Positions 1-7,151 are shown, numbered from the stretch's first letter. The stretch: 7,151 nt of DNA from an uncultured Flavobacteriaceae bacterium (GCA_947311745.1 CAMZLT010000176.1:1-7151), one strand, 5' to 3'. A program made the numbers and translations. The notes: generated from the letters alone by a model not told the origin.

Positions 1-18
1 AATCTCTATATTTTAATA

Positions 19-204
19 ACTGGTACATTAATTAATTGCTACATTAGTCCATTGCTACATTGTTACATTAATTAATTGCTACATTAGTCCATTGCTACAT
101 TAATTAATTATATTAGTCCATTGCTACATTGTTACATTAATTAATTATATTAATCCATTGCTACATTGAACAATCGATACATTAACTCATTGCTACATTA
201 ATAA
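19..204. repeat. Octamer-phased tandem repeat tract downstream of cdd
   Basis: From 27 to 204 the sequence can be cut without remainder into 21 octamers plus two pentamers (ATTAT at 107-111 and 144-148). Every block begins with ATT except one (ATC at 173). ATTGCTAC occurs seven times (35, 51, 75, 91, 120, 157, 189), ATTAATTA four times (27, 67, 99, 136), ATTAGTCC three times (43, 83, 112) and ATTGTTAC twice (59, 128). Positions 19-26 (ACTGGTAC) look like a decayed block. There is also a higher order: 21-60 and 61-100 are 40-base copies differing at one base, and 99-127 and 136-164 are 29-base copies differing at one base. The tract ends 5 bases past the cdd stop, so it would form the cdd 3' untranslated region or a spacer. 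I see no strong hairpin, U-run terminator or open reading frame in it. The repeat structure is certain; the function is unknown. Confidence 0.93.
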
Positions 205-209
205 CAAAT

Positions 210-692
210 CTATAAAAAAGTTTTATCAAAACTAAGTGGTAATAAATCGCTTAAAGAGTTTGATTTTAGTATTTTACCAACTTCTCCCATGAAAAATATT
301 TGAATATTTTCTTCCTGTTTGATTTCGTATTCCGAAATACTTTGTCTACAAGCTCCACAAGGACCAACAGGTCGATCTAATGTGGTAGAATTAGATTTTG
401 CAGTAATAACTAATTTTTTTATTTTTTTATTTGGATGAGAAGCTCCTGCATTCCAAATAGCAACCCTTTCTGCACACATACCAGAAGGATATGCTGCATT
501 TTCTTGGTTAGAAGCACTTACTATTGTACCATCCTCTAATAAAATAGCTACGCCAACTTGAAACTTAGAGTATGGAGCGTATGCATTATTTCTTGCAAGG
601 ACAGCTTTTTTAAATAAATCAACAACATCTTTTGGTAATTCCGTTAGGTTTTCAAAGACAGTAAACGTACTTGTTAAATTTATTTCTTTCAT
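210..692 (-). CDS. cdd: Cytidine deaminase
   Basis: Pyrimidine-salvage enzyme that hydrolytically deaminates cytidine and deoxycytidine to uridine and deoxyuridine in the cytoplasm. The 160-residue product carries the complete zinc-dependent deaminase signature. Cys73-Ala-Glu75 supplies one zinc ligand and the proton-shuttling glutamate, and Pro111-Cys112-Gly-Ala-Cys115-Arg-Gln supplies the other two cysteine ligands, the three-cysteine pattern of the small tetrameric class. The segment around Asn62-Gln-Glu64-Asn-Ala matches the ribose-binding strand of the family, and Tyr38-Ala-Pro-Tyr-Ser followed by Val46-Gly-Val is also typical. At 160 residues it is longer than the roughly 130-residue Bacillus-type enzyme because of about 20 extra N-terminal residues and a longer C-terminal tail. 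The start is ATG at 692 and the stop TAG. It is the last gene of the minus-strand cluster, 41 bases after porV, and is probably read through from it. No damage is visible. Confidence 0.95.
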   Translation of the reverse strand: MKEINLTSTFTVFENLTELPKDVVDLFKKAVLARNNAYAPYSKFQVGVAILLEDGTIVSASNQENAAYPSGMCAERVAIWNAGASHPNKKIKKLVITAKSNSTTLDRPVGPCGACRQSISEYEIKQEENIQIFFMGEVGKILKSNSLSDLLPLSFDKTFL

Positions 693-733
693 TAAAGAGG
701 TGTTAAATTTATGTAAATATACAAAAGGATATT

Positions 734-1876
734 TTAAAACTCCTCAAAAAAGTCACCAAAATCAAAAGAAATGGAAAATCGCAAGGTGTTTTCTAAAGGA
801 TTGTTAACATCGGATGCGTTTAATAAGTAGGATACATCGACTTTACTTGATTTGAATTTAAAACCAGCACCAAGTGTAAAGAATTTTCTAGCACCTTTTA
901 TTTCACTTTCGTGGAAGTAACCTAATCTAAAAGCAAATGTTTCGTCATATTCGTATTCTGCACTAGCAGACCAAGTAAATTCTTTAATTTCTTCTTTCAT
1001 TCCTCCTGGAGCATCGCCAAAAGATTGCACCATTCCTGTAAAGAAATCTACATCGTTAGTTTTTCCTTCTAATTCGCCATCACCATTAATGTCTTTTGGA
1101 GGTGTTGGTACTAATAATTTAGTTGCCTCAATACCAGTTTTAATAGTACTCATATCATCAAGAATAAAATCAAACCCAGTTCCAAAACGTAGATTTGTTG
1201 GGATAAAACTTTTTTGACCACCAGCTACTAATTCAATTTTCGGACCCATATTAGCGATACTCATTCCTGCACGCCATCTACCGTTAAAATCGCCGTAATT
1301 AGTTTCTTCCGATTGGTAATATGCACCTAAATCTACTGCAAAAGTGTTTACGGTTTGTAAATCGGTATCGTTTGTTTTTATGGATAAATCCGATCGTAAG
1401 TACCGCATGGTAACTGCCATAGAAAATCCATCGTTTAATTTTAAGGCGTATGAGCCATCAATAGCTAAATCGTTTGGTTTTTCAATGCCTTGTGGTGTTC
1501 CGAATTCATCGGTAAGTTCAATACTACCTAAAGAAAAATAGGTTAGACTTGCAGCCCAAGCAGAACGTTCGTCTAGTTTGTTTGCAAAAGTTACGTTACC
1601 TAAAAAGACATCGTTGGTTAAATTTCTAAGCCATGGTGTGTAGTTTACTCCAACGGTAAATTGCGATTCTAAAAAGGCATATTTTGCTGCATTGTAGTGT
1701 TGTGAATACGCATCTGGTGATGTGGCAACTCCCATGTCTCCAAGACCTCCAGAACGTGCGTCAGGAGATATTAGTAAAAATGGCGTTGCAGTTGTTAGTG
1801 CATTTAAATCATCTTGTGCAAAAAGATTAGATTGTATGAATAAAAATGTAAGGGATGTAAAGAGGATTTTTTTCAT
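734..1876 (-). CDS. porV: PorV, type IX secretion outer-membrane shuttle protein (LptO family)
   Basis: Outer-membrane beta-barrel of the FadL-like PorV/LptO family. In the type IX system PorV takes folded cargo from the SprA translocon through its C-terminal sorting domain and delivers it to the PorU attachment complex. The 380-residue product starts with a signal peptide (Lys2-Lys3, hydrophobic core 4-19, cleavage probably at Ala20/Gln21). The mature N-terminus contains the family-typical stretch with Pro-Asp-Ala-Arg-Ser-Gly-Gly-Leu-Gly-Asp and then Tyr-Asn-Ala-Ala-Lys. Alternating polar/hydrophobic strands fill the rest, ending in Arg-Phe-Ser-Ile-Ser-Phe-Asp-Phe and a terminal Phe, as in outer-membrane barrels. 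Residues 262-273 form a DxNxDGxxE loop resembling a calcium-binding site. It lies 64 bases downstream of porU on the same strand. A TAATCTTTG sequence in that gap (minus strand) is only a near match to the Bacteroidota -7 box, so co-transcription is the simpler reading. The start is ATG at 1876, giving the MKK signal-peptide start. Confidence 0.93.
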   Translation of the reverse strand: MKKILFTSLTFLFIQSNLFAQDDLNALTTATPFLLISPDARSGGLGDMGVATSPDAYSQHYNAAKYAFLESQFTVGVNYTPWLRNLTNDVFLGNVTFANKLDERSAWAASLTYFSLGSIELTDEFGTPQGIEKPNDLAIDGSYALKLNDGFSMAVTMRYLRSDLSIKTNDTDLQTVNTFAVDLGAYYQSEETNYGDFNGRWRAGMSIANMGPKIELVAGGQKSFIPTNLRFGTGFDFILDDMSTIKTGIEATKLLVPTPPKDINGDGELEGKTNDVDFFTGMVQSFGDAPGGMKEEIKEFTWSASAEYEYDETFAFRLGYFHESEIKGARKFFTLGAGFKFKSSKVDVSYLLNASDVNNPLENTLRFSISFDFGDFFEEF

Positions 1877-1940
1877 TTTAAGGTTATTTTTTTGATGTTT
1901 TATTACTTAATAAGTCAAAAGTTTACAAAGATTAAAAAAA

Positions 1941-4900
1941 TTATTGAAGTATTACTAGTTTTTCATATTTTTCTGCTTTGATTCCTGATGACACAGTTTT
2001 TACTTGTAATTTGTAGATATATACGCCTTTTCCTATTTTGTTACCAAAATCATCTAAGCCGTTCCACGATATTGTTCTAGATAACGTTCCGTTTGTTAAA
2101 ATATTTTGATTAATGGTTTTTATTAATTTTCCAGAAATGGTAAATATTTGTATTTGAACTTCTAAGGCTTCGTTTGGTTTGTTGTGATTAAACCAAAATT
2201 CGGTATAATTTATAAAAGGGTTTGGATAATTAAGTACGTGATCTAATACTAAATCGGTATCGCTTACTACAACAAAATTTATAGAGGCTTCGGCAGAATT
2301 ATTATAGGTATCCCAACATTTAAAAGTTATGGTGTGTTTTCCTACTTCTAAATCTCTAAATGGAAATTTAACTTTACCTTTGGTGAAATCGTTTAGTTCG
2401 GTTTCGTAATAGTCGTTCATTATTATCGGATTGGAAACATCGCCATCTAATATGGCAATAATATCATGATCTACGGCAGTAAACGAGGTGTTTATACCAG
2501 AATCATCCTCTAAAATTGCTAAAAACAATGGCGATTGATTGGTGTTTCCTCCATCGATAAAGGATTCGTCATTTATATATAATTTAATAGTTGGACCTAC
2601 ATCATCTACTGGAGCATTTTCATTAATCCCTCCAATAGTTATGTCTGTATTGTAACCAGTTTTATCGATATCGTTATTGTGTGCATAAAAACTTAGTTTA
2701 GCACTTCCGTAGGCAATTCTAATATCTCTTGGTGCAATAAAATCAAATTCCCATTGTCCGTTTTCTATACTAGCTCTACCATTAAAAATTTTACTTTGAC
2801 GCGTATCAAATTCCATATATGCAGGTTCATCTACATGTAAAACGCCGTTAGCATCGGTGTAGGTAATTATAGAATCATCGTTATTAAGAGTAGTTACATT
2901 TATAGATTTATCATATATTTCTACGAATAATTCACCATTAAAATCGGATTGTAGATTATCGTTAGCATCGGTAATAATTCCTTTAAAATACGAGTGTGAA
3001 AGAGCTTTTATAGTGTCTAATTGTTGCGTAACAGCTACACCATTCATTTCGGTTATTTTGATGTTTGGTTTGTGAATTGGTAGTTTCATTGCAGGATCCC
3101 CAAAATATAGAATGAATAATCGTTGTCCGTAATCAGCATTTTCGTTTTTAGTTTTCATTAGAGCTTCTGCTATTGTTTGGTATTCAGAATAGTTATACTC
3201 TAAGATGTTCCCTATGAGATCTCTGTTAAAATCACCACCAGAAGAAATATAAACTTCCCTAGCTGTGGTAATCATATTTATTGAGCCTCCATTAGGGTTG
3301 TTAAACACATATTCTCCTGCGGTTGTTCTAGTAGGGTCGTCTAATTTTGAAAACTCGCAAGTTATGGTAATAAATAAAGGAGAAGTTATGTTATTATACC
3401 AACTATTTATTTGATCAATATCTAGAAAACGTTCACTTGCCCAACCGTTTTCACCACCATGGCCAAAATAGTTTAAAACTAAACTACCTTGTTCTACAGC
3501 ATTATTAATATCGTTTTTCAATTCAGGATATCGTTCTCCTCCAGCGGTTATTTCTTGTCTGTACGAGTCTGCATATAATTTGTTTATGTTGTAAACAGGT
3601 TTGTGTAATTTTATATCGTCAGCTATTTTTTCGGTATTTTTTTGTAATGTAAAATTGTAACTTTTATTATCTACATCATCGGCAATCATAGTAATTTTAT
3701 TTCGCCATTTACCAAGGCTTTTGTTGCTGTAATAATTTAGAATTCTGTTAATGGCTTTTTCAGCTTCATTTATGTTTTTTACAGGTAGTCTACCTATTGC
3801 AACATCTTGTAAGTTTTGGTTACCTAAGTTTGTAGTAAAATCCCCTTCGTTATCATCCATCATACCAAAATAATCGTCTGTAACATACGAATTTGCAAGG
3901 TTAAAACTGTTTTTAGATTGAAATGAAATTACTGTAGTAGTTTCATTACTATTTCCTTCGATATTTTTAAAATCAAAACTAGTATCGCCAAGTAATAACA
4001 CGTATTTAATCCGTTTGTTTACGGTACTTGCATTTCGGTATAGGTGTTTTATAAAATCCCTTATGGCAGTAATATCTTGCGAACCAGAGCTAAACTCATT
4101 ATAAATAATTTCAGGTGTTAGTATTAATGTAGTAAAACCAGAATTTTGTTCGTGGTAATTTGCAAGTCTTTCGGCCTGTGCTTTTAATTTTTCTGGAGTA
4201 ATTATTAAATAGTCAATATCTTGAATAGCGTGTAGGTTTTGGTTTTCAACTCGTGCATTTTGTATGCGTTCTGGTGTGTAGAAATCATTGCTATTAAGAA
4301 TGATAAATTCTTGTTTTGTACCACCTTGCACAAAGAAATCAAAGGTATTACTTTCTAAAGATTCGATGTGCTTTGGTTTTAAAAAATCAGAAACATCCCA
4401 AATTTGAAAAATATTTTCAGGATTTTCAATTTGAAATTTAAAAATAGCATTTTGTTGGTTTACAAGATAGCTTCTAAACGAAAATTGTTTGTCTCTAGCG
4501 ATTAATTTTTTGGTAGCATTTACTTCGATATAATCTAATAAGCCTTTGGCAGAAGGAACACCTCCGTTATTAAAAGTAACCTCAAAATTTAAATTTTCAT
4601 CGTTACTTATAGTTGTAGCAGTACTTTTTCCTATTGATGCGATGGATGTTCCGTTAGTAGTAAGAGCACTTAGAGTTCTTGTTAATACATCTTGACCGTT
4701 TAATTTTAGTTGAAAACTAGTAGCGTTAAAAGAAGCAGAACCAACTCTAAATTCTACTTGAATTGGTTTTGATGTCTCTAAATCAGGAAATGGAATATTA
4801 AAATTTTGGGTGTTTTCAATTTGAAAATTTTCACCAAAAAAATCCTGTCCAATACTATCAAAATTTTCTATATCTTTTTCGTAAACTCTATAATCGTTGC

Positions 4901-5831
4901 CTAGCGTTACGGTTTGAAAATTTGTTGGATTTGTAATTGTTGTTTCTCGTATTTGAATTCTTTTACCAAAATCGTTTGCAACAGTAATAAAATAGTAAGC
5001 TTTATCGGAATATATATTTGTTTTATGATGCGAAATAGTATTACTAGCATCATATTCCCAAGCATCAGAACCTTTAGCATAAAATAAAATGTAATCGCCA
5101 TTATCAAAGCTGTTGTCAGACTCTCCTTTTATATAAATGGCATTTTCCTGTAAACCATTATGTCTAAAATTGCCATTTAATTCCGCTAGCATTTCACCAC
5201 CATTACCGTATATTTTAATGTTTTTAGGATTGATATTTCCTGTATTTATTCCTAAACTATTTAAAAAAGATCTTGATATTTTGTAAACCCCAGTGGTATC
5301 TACAGCAAATTTATACCACGTACCAGAAGCTAAAGGCGAATCGTGTACACTGTTGGTGGAAAATCTTTTAGAAGAAGGAGTAAGTTCATAGGTTAAATCA
5401 AATGATTTTATTTTTTGAAGTCTACCATTATTAATTTTAAGAGGAATAATACTAATTATTGCAAATGCTTGGTCTTTTGCATATTTTATTTCAAAATTTT
5501 CTTGTAATTTTATGGGGAAATGATTTTGACTTTCTTTTTGGAAGGATTTTTTATCTATATTTTCATAAATAATATTTGAAATATGGTAGTTTTTTATTTT
5601 ACGATTGCTTTTAATTTTCCATTTTTTACTGTAAGTAGGCAATAAATTTTCATTAATTGGATTATTTTTTACCGTAGGAATAATAATTTGAATATTATTT
5701 TTTACTGAAATGGTGGTGGATTCATTGCTGTTTTTCCAAGTTAAATCGAAATGCTTCGCTTCTGTTTGTGCATAAACAACAGTACTTGAGCAAATAATTG
5801 TATATATAATAAGGTGTATATATTTTTTCAT
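1941..5831 (-). CDS. porU: PorU, type IX secretion sortase (C25 gingipain-family cysteine peptidase)
   Basis: Cell-surface endopeptidase of the type IX attachment complex. By family knowledge it cleaves the C-terminal sorting domain from cargo delivered by PorV and links cargo to the surface. The start is set at ATG 5831, giving 1296 residues; an upstream in-frame TTG at 5837 would add only two. A signal peptide spans 1-21 (cleavage near Ala21/Gln22), followed by an N-terminal beta-rich region containing the family-typical Gly-Thr-Trp172-Tyr-Lys-Phe and a Gly-Asn-Gly-Gly-Glu-Met motif. The C25 peptidase domain runs from about 540 to 920. His791 lies in Tyr-Phe-Gly-His-Gly-Gly and Cys825 in Thr-Ile-Thr-Cys-Glu-Phe, the expected His/Cys catalytic pair, and Gly911-Asp-Pro-Ala-Met closes the domain. 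Beta-sandwich modules follow, then a type IX sorting-domain-like C-terminus from Tyr1202-Pro-Asn-Pro-Phe through Gly-Val-Tyr-Ile-Tyr to the end. It is the first gene of the porU-porV-cdd cluster and is divergent from gldJ. All expected catalytic features are intact. Confidence 0.95.
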   Translation of the reverse strand: MKKYIHLIIYTIICSSTVVYAQTEAKHFDLTWKNSNESTTISVKNNIQIIIPTVKNNPINENLLPTYSKKWKIKSNRKIKNYHISNIIYENIDKKSFQKESQNHFPIKLQENFEIKYAKDQAFAIISIIPLKINNGRLQKIKSFDLTYELTPSSKRFSTNSVHDSPLASGTWYKFAVDTTGVYKISRSFLNSLGINTGNINPKNIKIYGNGGEMLAELNGNFRHNGLQENAIYIKGESDNSFDNGDYILFYAKGSDAWEYDASNTISHHKTNIYSDKAYYFITVANDFGKRIQIRETTITNPTNFQTVTLGNDYRVYEKDIENFDSIGQDFFGENFQIENTQNFNIPFPDLETSKPIQVEFRVGSASFNATSFQLKLNGQDVLTRTLSALTTNGTSIASIGKSTATTISNDENLNFEVTFNNGGVPSAKGLLDYIEVNATKKLIARDKQFSFRSYLVNQQNAIFKFQIENPENIFQIWDVSDFLKPKHIESLESNTFDFFVQGGTKQEFIILNSNDFYTPERIQNARVENQNLHAIQDIDYLIITPEKLKAQAERLANYHEQNSGFTTLILTPEIIYNEFSSGSQDITAIRDFIKHLYRNASTVNKRIKYVLLLGDTSFDFKNIEGNSNETTTVISFQSKNSFNLANSYVTDDYFGMMDDNEGDFTTNLGNQNLQDVAIGRLPVKNINEAEKAINRILNYYSNKSLGKWRNKITMIADDVDNKSYNFTLQKNTEKIADDIKLHKPVYNINKLYADSYRQEITAGGERYPELKNDINNAVEQGSLVLNYFGHGGENGWASERFLDIDQINSWYNNITSPLFITITCEFSKLDDPTRTTAGEYVFNNPNGGSINMITTAREVYISSGGDFNRDLIGNILEYNYSEYQTIAEALMKTKNENADYGQRLFILYFGDPAMKLPIHKPNIKITEMNGVAVTQQLDTIKALSHSYFKGIITDANDNLQSDFNGELFVEIYDKSINVTTLNNDDSIITYTDANGVLHVDEPAYMEFDTRQSKIFNGRASIENGQWEFDFIAPRDIRIAYGSAKLSFYAHNNDIDKTGYNTDITIGGINENAPVDDVGPTIKLYINDESFIDGGNTNQSPLFLAILEDDSGINTSFTAVDHDIIAILDGDVSNPIIMNDYYETELNDFTKGKVKFPFRDLEVGKHTITFKCWDTYNNSAEASINFVVVSDTDLVLDHVLNYPNPFINYTEFWFNHNKPNEALEVQIQIFTISGKLIKTINQNILTNGTLSRTISWNGLDDFGNKIGKGVYIYKLQVKTVSSGIKAEKYEKLVILQ

Positions 5832-5909
5832 AGTCAAATAAACGAAAAAAAATATATCTTATTTCAAAAAAAATGAAAAATATATACTAATTTTGAAAAT
5901 GCAGCGTTA

Positions 5910-5941
5910 TTTGAGAATAATACAAGAAAAATATAAATTTT
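5910..5941 (+). promoter_or_regulatory. Candidate gldJ promoter (Bacteroidota-type)
   Basis: TTTG at 5910-5913 is followed after 20 bases by TAAATTTT at 5934-5941. This matches the flavobacterial pattern of a -33 TTG box and a -7 TAnnTTTG box in seven of eight -7 positions, with acceptable spacing. Transcription would begin near 5947 and leave a leader of about 80 bases before the gldJ ATG. A second identical TAAATTTT occurs at 5946-5953 without a matching upstream box. In such AT-rich DNA near matches arise easily, so this is a weak call. Confidence 0.3.
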
Positions 5942-5960
5942 TATGTAAATTTTCTTGTAT
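5920..5960. repeat. Perfect 11-base inverted repeat between porU and gldJ
   Basis: ATACAAGAAAA at 5920-5930 is exactly the reverse complement of TTTTCTTGTAT at 5950-5960, with a 19-base spacer. The arm centres are 30 bases apart, about three helical turns, so both arms would face the same side of the DNA. The dyad lies between the two divergent starts. It could be an operator for a dimeric regulator, or the two arms could be equivalent outward-facing -33 elements: TTG at the minus-strand end of the left arm is followed after 19 bases by TGCATTTT (5903-5896), and TTG at 5955-5957 is followed after 19 bases by TAAATTGC (5977-5984). Both of these -7 boxes are poor matches. The dyad itself is certain; its role is inferred. 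Confidence 0.6.
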
Positions 5961-6025
5961 GAAAATAATAATGTTGTAAATTGCGACACTTTAATAAACA
6001 TTAACTATAATAAAGTTTTTATATT

Positions 6026-7151
6026 ATGAATTTCAGTAAGGGATTAAAATTTTTACTTTTAACAATGGTATTTGCTACACTAGCAAGCTGTGGAGGAGGA
6101 AAAGGATCTAGCGAAACATCTTCTTTAACAGGTTGGAAGTTTAACGATTTAGACGGAGGAGCAGGTAGTAATTACAAAGGGCAACCAACACCTCCAGGTA
6201 TGGTTTTAGTAGAAGGTGGTGCTTTTACTATGGGAAGTGTACAAGACGATGTAATGTTTGATTGGAATACGACTCCTGTAAAAATGCAAGTTCGTTCATT
6301 TTATATGGATGAAGCAGAGGTTACAAACAGAGAATATCGTTTGTTTTTACATTGGATGGAAAAAGTATATCCTCCAAATAACGAAAATTATGCACATATA
6401 TATAAATCGGTATTGCCAGACACATTAGTTTGGAGACAACCATTAGCAAATTTAGAATTACTTACCGAAACATATTTGCGTCATCCTTCGTATAATGATT
6501 ATCCAGTAGTTGGTGTTTCTTGGGTACAAGCTAACGAGTACTGTAAATGGAGAACTAATATGGTTAACGAAAAGATATTGATGGATAAAGGAGTTTTAAA
6601 TTCTTTATTTCAAGATGATAGTTTAAAGGTAGAAGGAAAAAATCATTTCGATACGGATGTGTATCTTGCAGATCCAACAAAATTATTTGATGGAGACTCT
6701 ACTATTTATAAAAAAGGATTACCAGATTTACGTGCAAAATCTAAAAAAAGAGGGAGAAGTAGAGGCTCAAGAGCAGCAGGAACTAAAAAAAGAAGTAGAA
6801 GAGGTGAAAAAGGTGCTTTTACAGGAAGACATGTAAAGGTTGAGGATGGTATGTTAACACAAAAATTCCGTTTACCAACAGAAGTTGAATGGGAATTTGC
6901 AGCGAAAGCATTAGTTGAAAATAGAGAATATAACACTTTAAAAGGTAGAAAAAAATTCTCTTGGAATGGAAAATATACTAGAAGTAATGATAAAAGAATT
7001 AGCGGTGATGAAATGGCAAACTTTAAAATAGGAAAAGGTAACTATAGTGGTCTGCCAGGTTGGTCAGATGATGGTTCAGATATTCCTATTGCAGTAAAAT
7101 CATATAAGCCAAACGCTTTAGGTCTTTATGATATGACAGGTAATGTTGCAG
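6026..7151 (+). CDS. gldJ: GldJ, gliding-motility / type IX secretion lipoprotein (3' end beyond window)
   Basis: Outer-membrane lipoprotein required for flavobacterial gliding. In F. johnsoniae its loss also removes GldK and so blocks type IX secretion. The window contains the ATG and 375 intact codons; the frame is open at the edge. A lipoprotein signal peptide ends in Leu-Ala-Ser-Cys22. The residues after Cys22 are Gly/Lys/Ser with no early acidic cluster, so the known Bacteroidota surface-export signal is absent, which fits a periplasm-facing position. A formylglycine-generating-enzyme/sulfatase-modifying fold begins near 57: Val62-Glu-Gly-Gly-Ala-Phe-Thr-Met-Gly-Ser, then Val-Gly-Val-Ser-Trp with Cys173, then Arg282-Leu-Pro-Thr-Glu-Val-Glu-Trp-Glu-Phe-Ala-Ala, and finally Tyr-Asp-Met-Thr-Gly-Asn-Val-Ala at the cut edge. 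Residues 236-259 are a very basic insert. GldK is the related paralog, but the divergent porU-porV neighbourhood and the basic insert make GldJ the better name. Confidence 0.92.
   Translation, partial: MNFSKGLKFLLLTMVFATLASCGGGKGSSETSSLTGWKFNDLDGGAGSNYKGQPTPPGMVLVEGGAFTMGSVQDDVMFDWNTTPVKMQVRSFYMDEAEVTNREYRLFLHWMEKVYPPNNENYAHIYKSVLPDTLVWRQPLANLELLTETYLRHPSYNDYPVVGVSWVQANEYCKWRTNMVNEKILMDKGVLNSLFQDDSLKVEGKNHFDTDVYLADPTKLFDGDSTIYKKGLPDLRAKSKKRGRSRGSRAAGTKKRSRRGEKGAFTGRHVKVEDGMLTQKFRLPTEVEWEFAAKALVENREYNTLKGRKKFSWNGKYTRSNDKRISGDEMANFKIGKGNYSGLPGWSDDGSDIPIAVKSYKPNALGLYDMTGNVA

Larger units (their letters stand above)
5832..6025. promoter_or_regulatory. Divergent porU/gldJ intergenic control region
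   Basis: These 194 bases lie between the outward-facing starts of porU and gldJ, so they should carry both promoters. The region is extremely AT-rich with long A-runs next to porU (5844-5852, 5866-5873). One exact copy of the Bacteroidota -7 consensus TAnnTTTG is present in the gldJ direction (TAATTTTG, 5888-5895), but no TTG lies at the expected -33 distance. I found no exact -7 box in the porU direction. Ahead of both starts the sequence is A/T-rich with no Shine-Dalgarno motif, as is usual in Flavobacteriaceae. Confidence 0.6.

Noticed and set aside
1..209. CRISPR array
   Set aside because: Blocks are 8 bases with no unique spacers of regular length, no 25-40 base palindromic direct repeat, and no cas gene in view.
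165..209. Rho-independent terminator for cdd
   Set aside because: Only a trivial 4-base stem (ATTG/CAAT at 165-168 and 171-174, read across two bases) is present, with no GC-rich stem or U-run in the minus-strand direction.
1344..1541. 65-codon plus-strand open frame
   Set aside because: It lies wholly inside porV on the opposite strand, has no recognisable domain, and porV is well supported by signal peptide and family motifs.
4907..5107. 66-codon minus-strand open frame
   Set aside because: It overlaps porU in another frame; its hydrophobic, low-complexity translation is what AT-rich out-of-frame reading gives.
5888..5895. Exact TAnnTTTG box as the gldJ promoter
   Set aside because: The -7 match is perfect, but the expected -33 position is an A-run with no TTG, and the leader would exceed 120 bases; kept only as an alternative.
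6706..6936. 76-codon minus-strand open frame rich in Leu, Pro and Ser
   Set aside because: It is antisense to gldJ and mirrors the Lys/Arg-rich insert there; the gldJ frame is continuous with conserved motifs on both sides.
734..7151. A previously undescribed system in the gene cluster
   Set aside because: porU, porV and gldJ match known type IX secretion and gliding components in content and order, so the cluster itself is not new.

Overview
The window looks like chromosomal DNA from a low-GC member of the Flavobacteriaceae (Bacteroidota). The base composition is strongly AT-rich. The start regions lack Shine-Dalgarno motifs, and the gene set (cytidine deaminase, PorV, PorU, GldJ) is the conserved type IX secretion / gliding-motility neighbourhood known from Flavobacterium johnsoniae. 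The genus cannot be fixed from this piece.

Layout: positions 1-204 are a non-coding tract built almost wholly of 8-base blocks beginning with ATT, which stops 5 bases short of the cdd stop codon. Three genes follow on the minus strand. Read in the direction of transcription they are porU (5831-1941), porV (1876-734) and cdd (692-210), with gaps of 64 and 41 bases, so they probably form one transcription unit. A 194-base divergent intergenic region (5832-6025) holds a perfect 11+11 base inverted repeat. It separates porU from gldJ, which runs rightward from 6026 and is cut by the window end after 375 codons.

How they work together: by family knowledge, PorU is the C25-family cysteine peptidase that removes C-terminal sorting domains from type IX cargo at the cell surface and attaches cargo there. 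PorV is the outer-membrane beta-barrel that shuttles cargo from the SprA translocon to PorU. GldJ is an outer-membrane lipoprotein with a formylglycine-generating-enzyme-like fold, needed for gliding and for stable GldK, a core secretion component. Cdd is a pyrimidine-salvage enzyme with no evident mechanistic link. The core machinery is known. The less explained parts are the octamer-phased repeat tract, the dyad between the divergent genes, the arginine/lysine-rich insert in GldJ and a calcium-loop-like segment in PorV. I found no evidence for a wholly new system.
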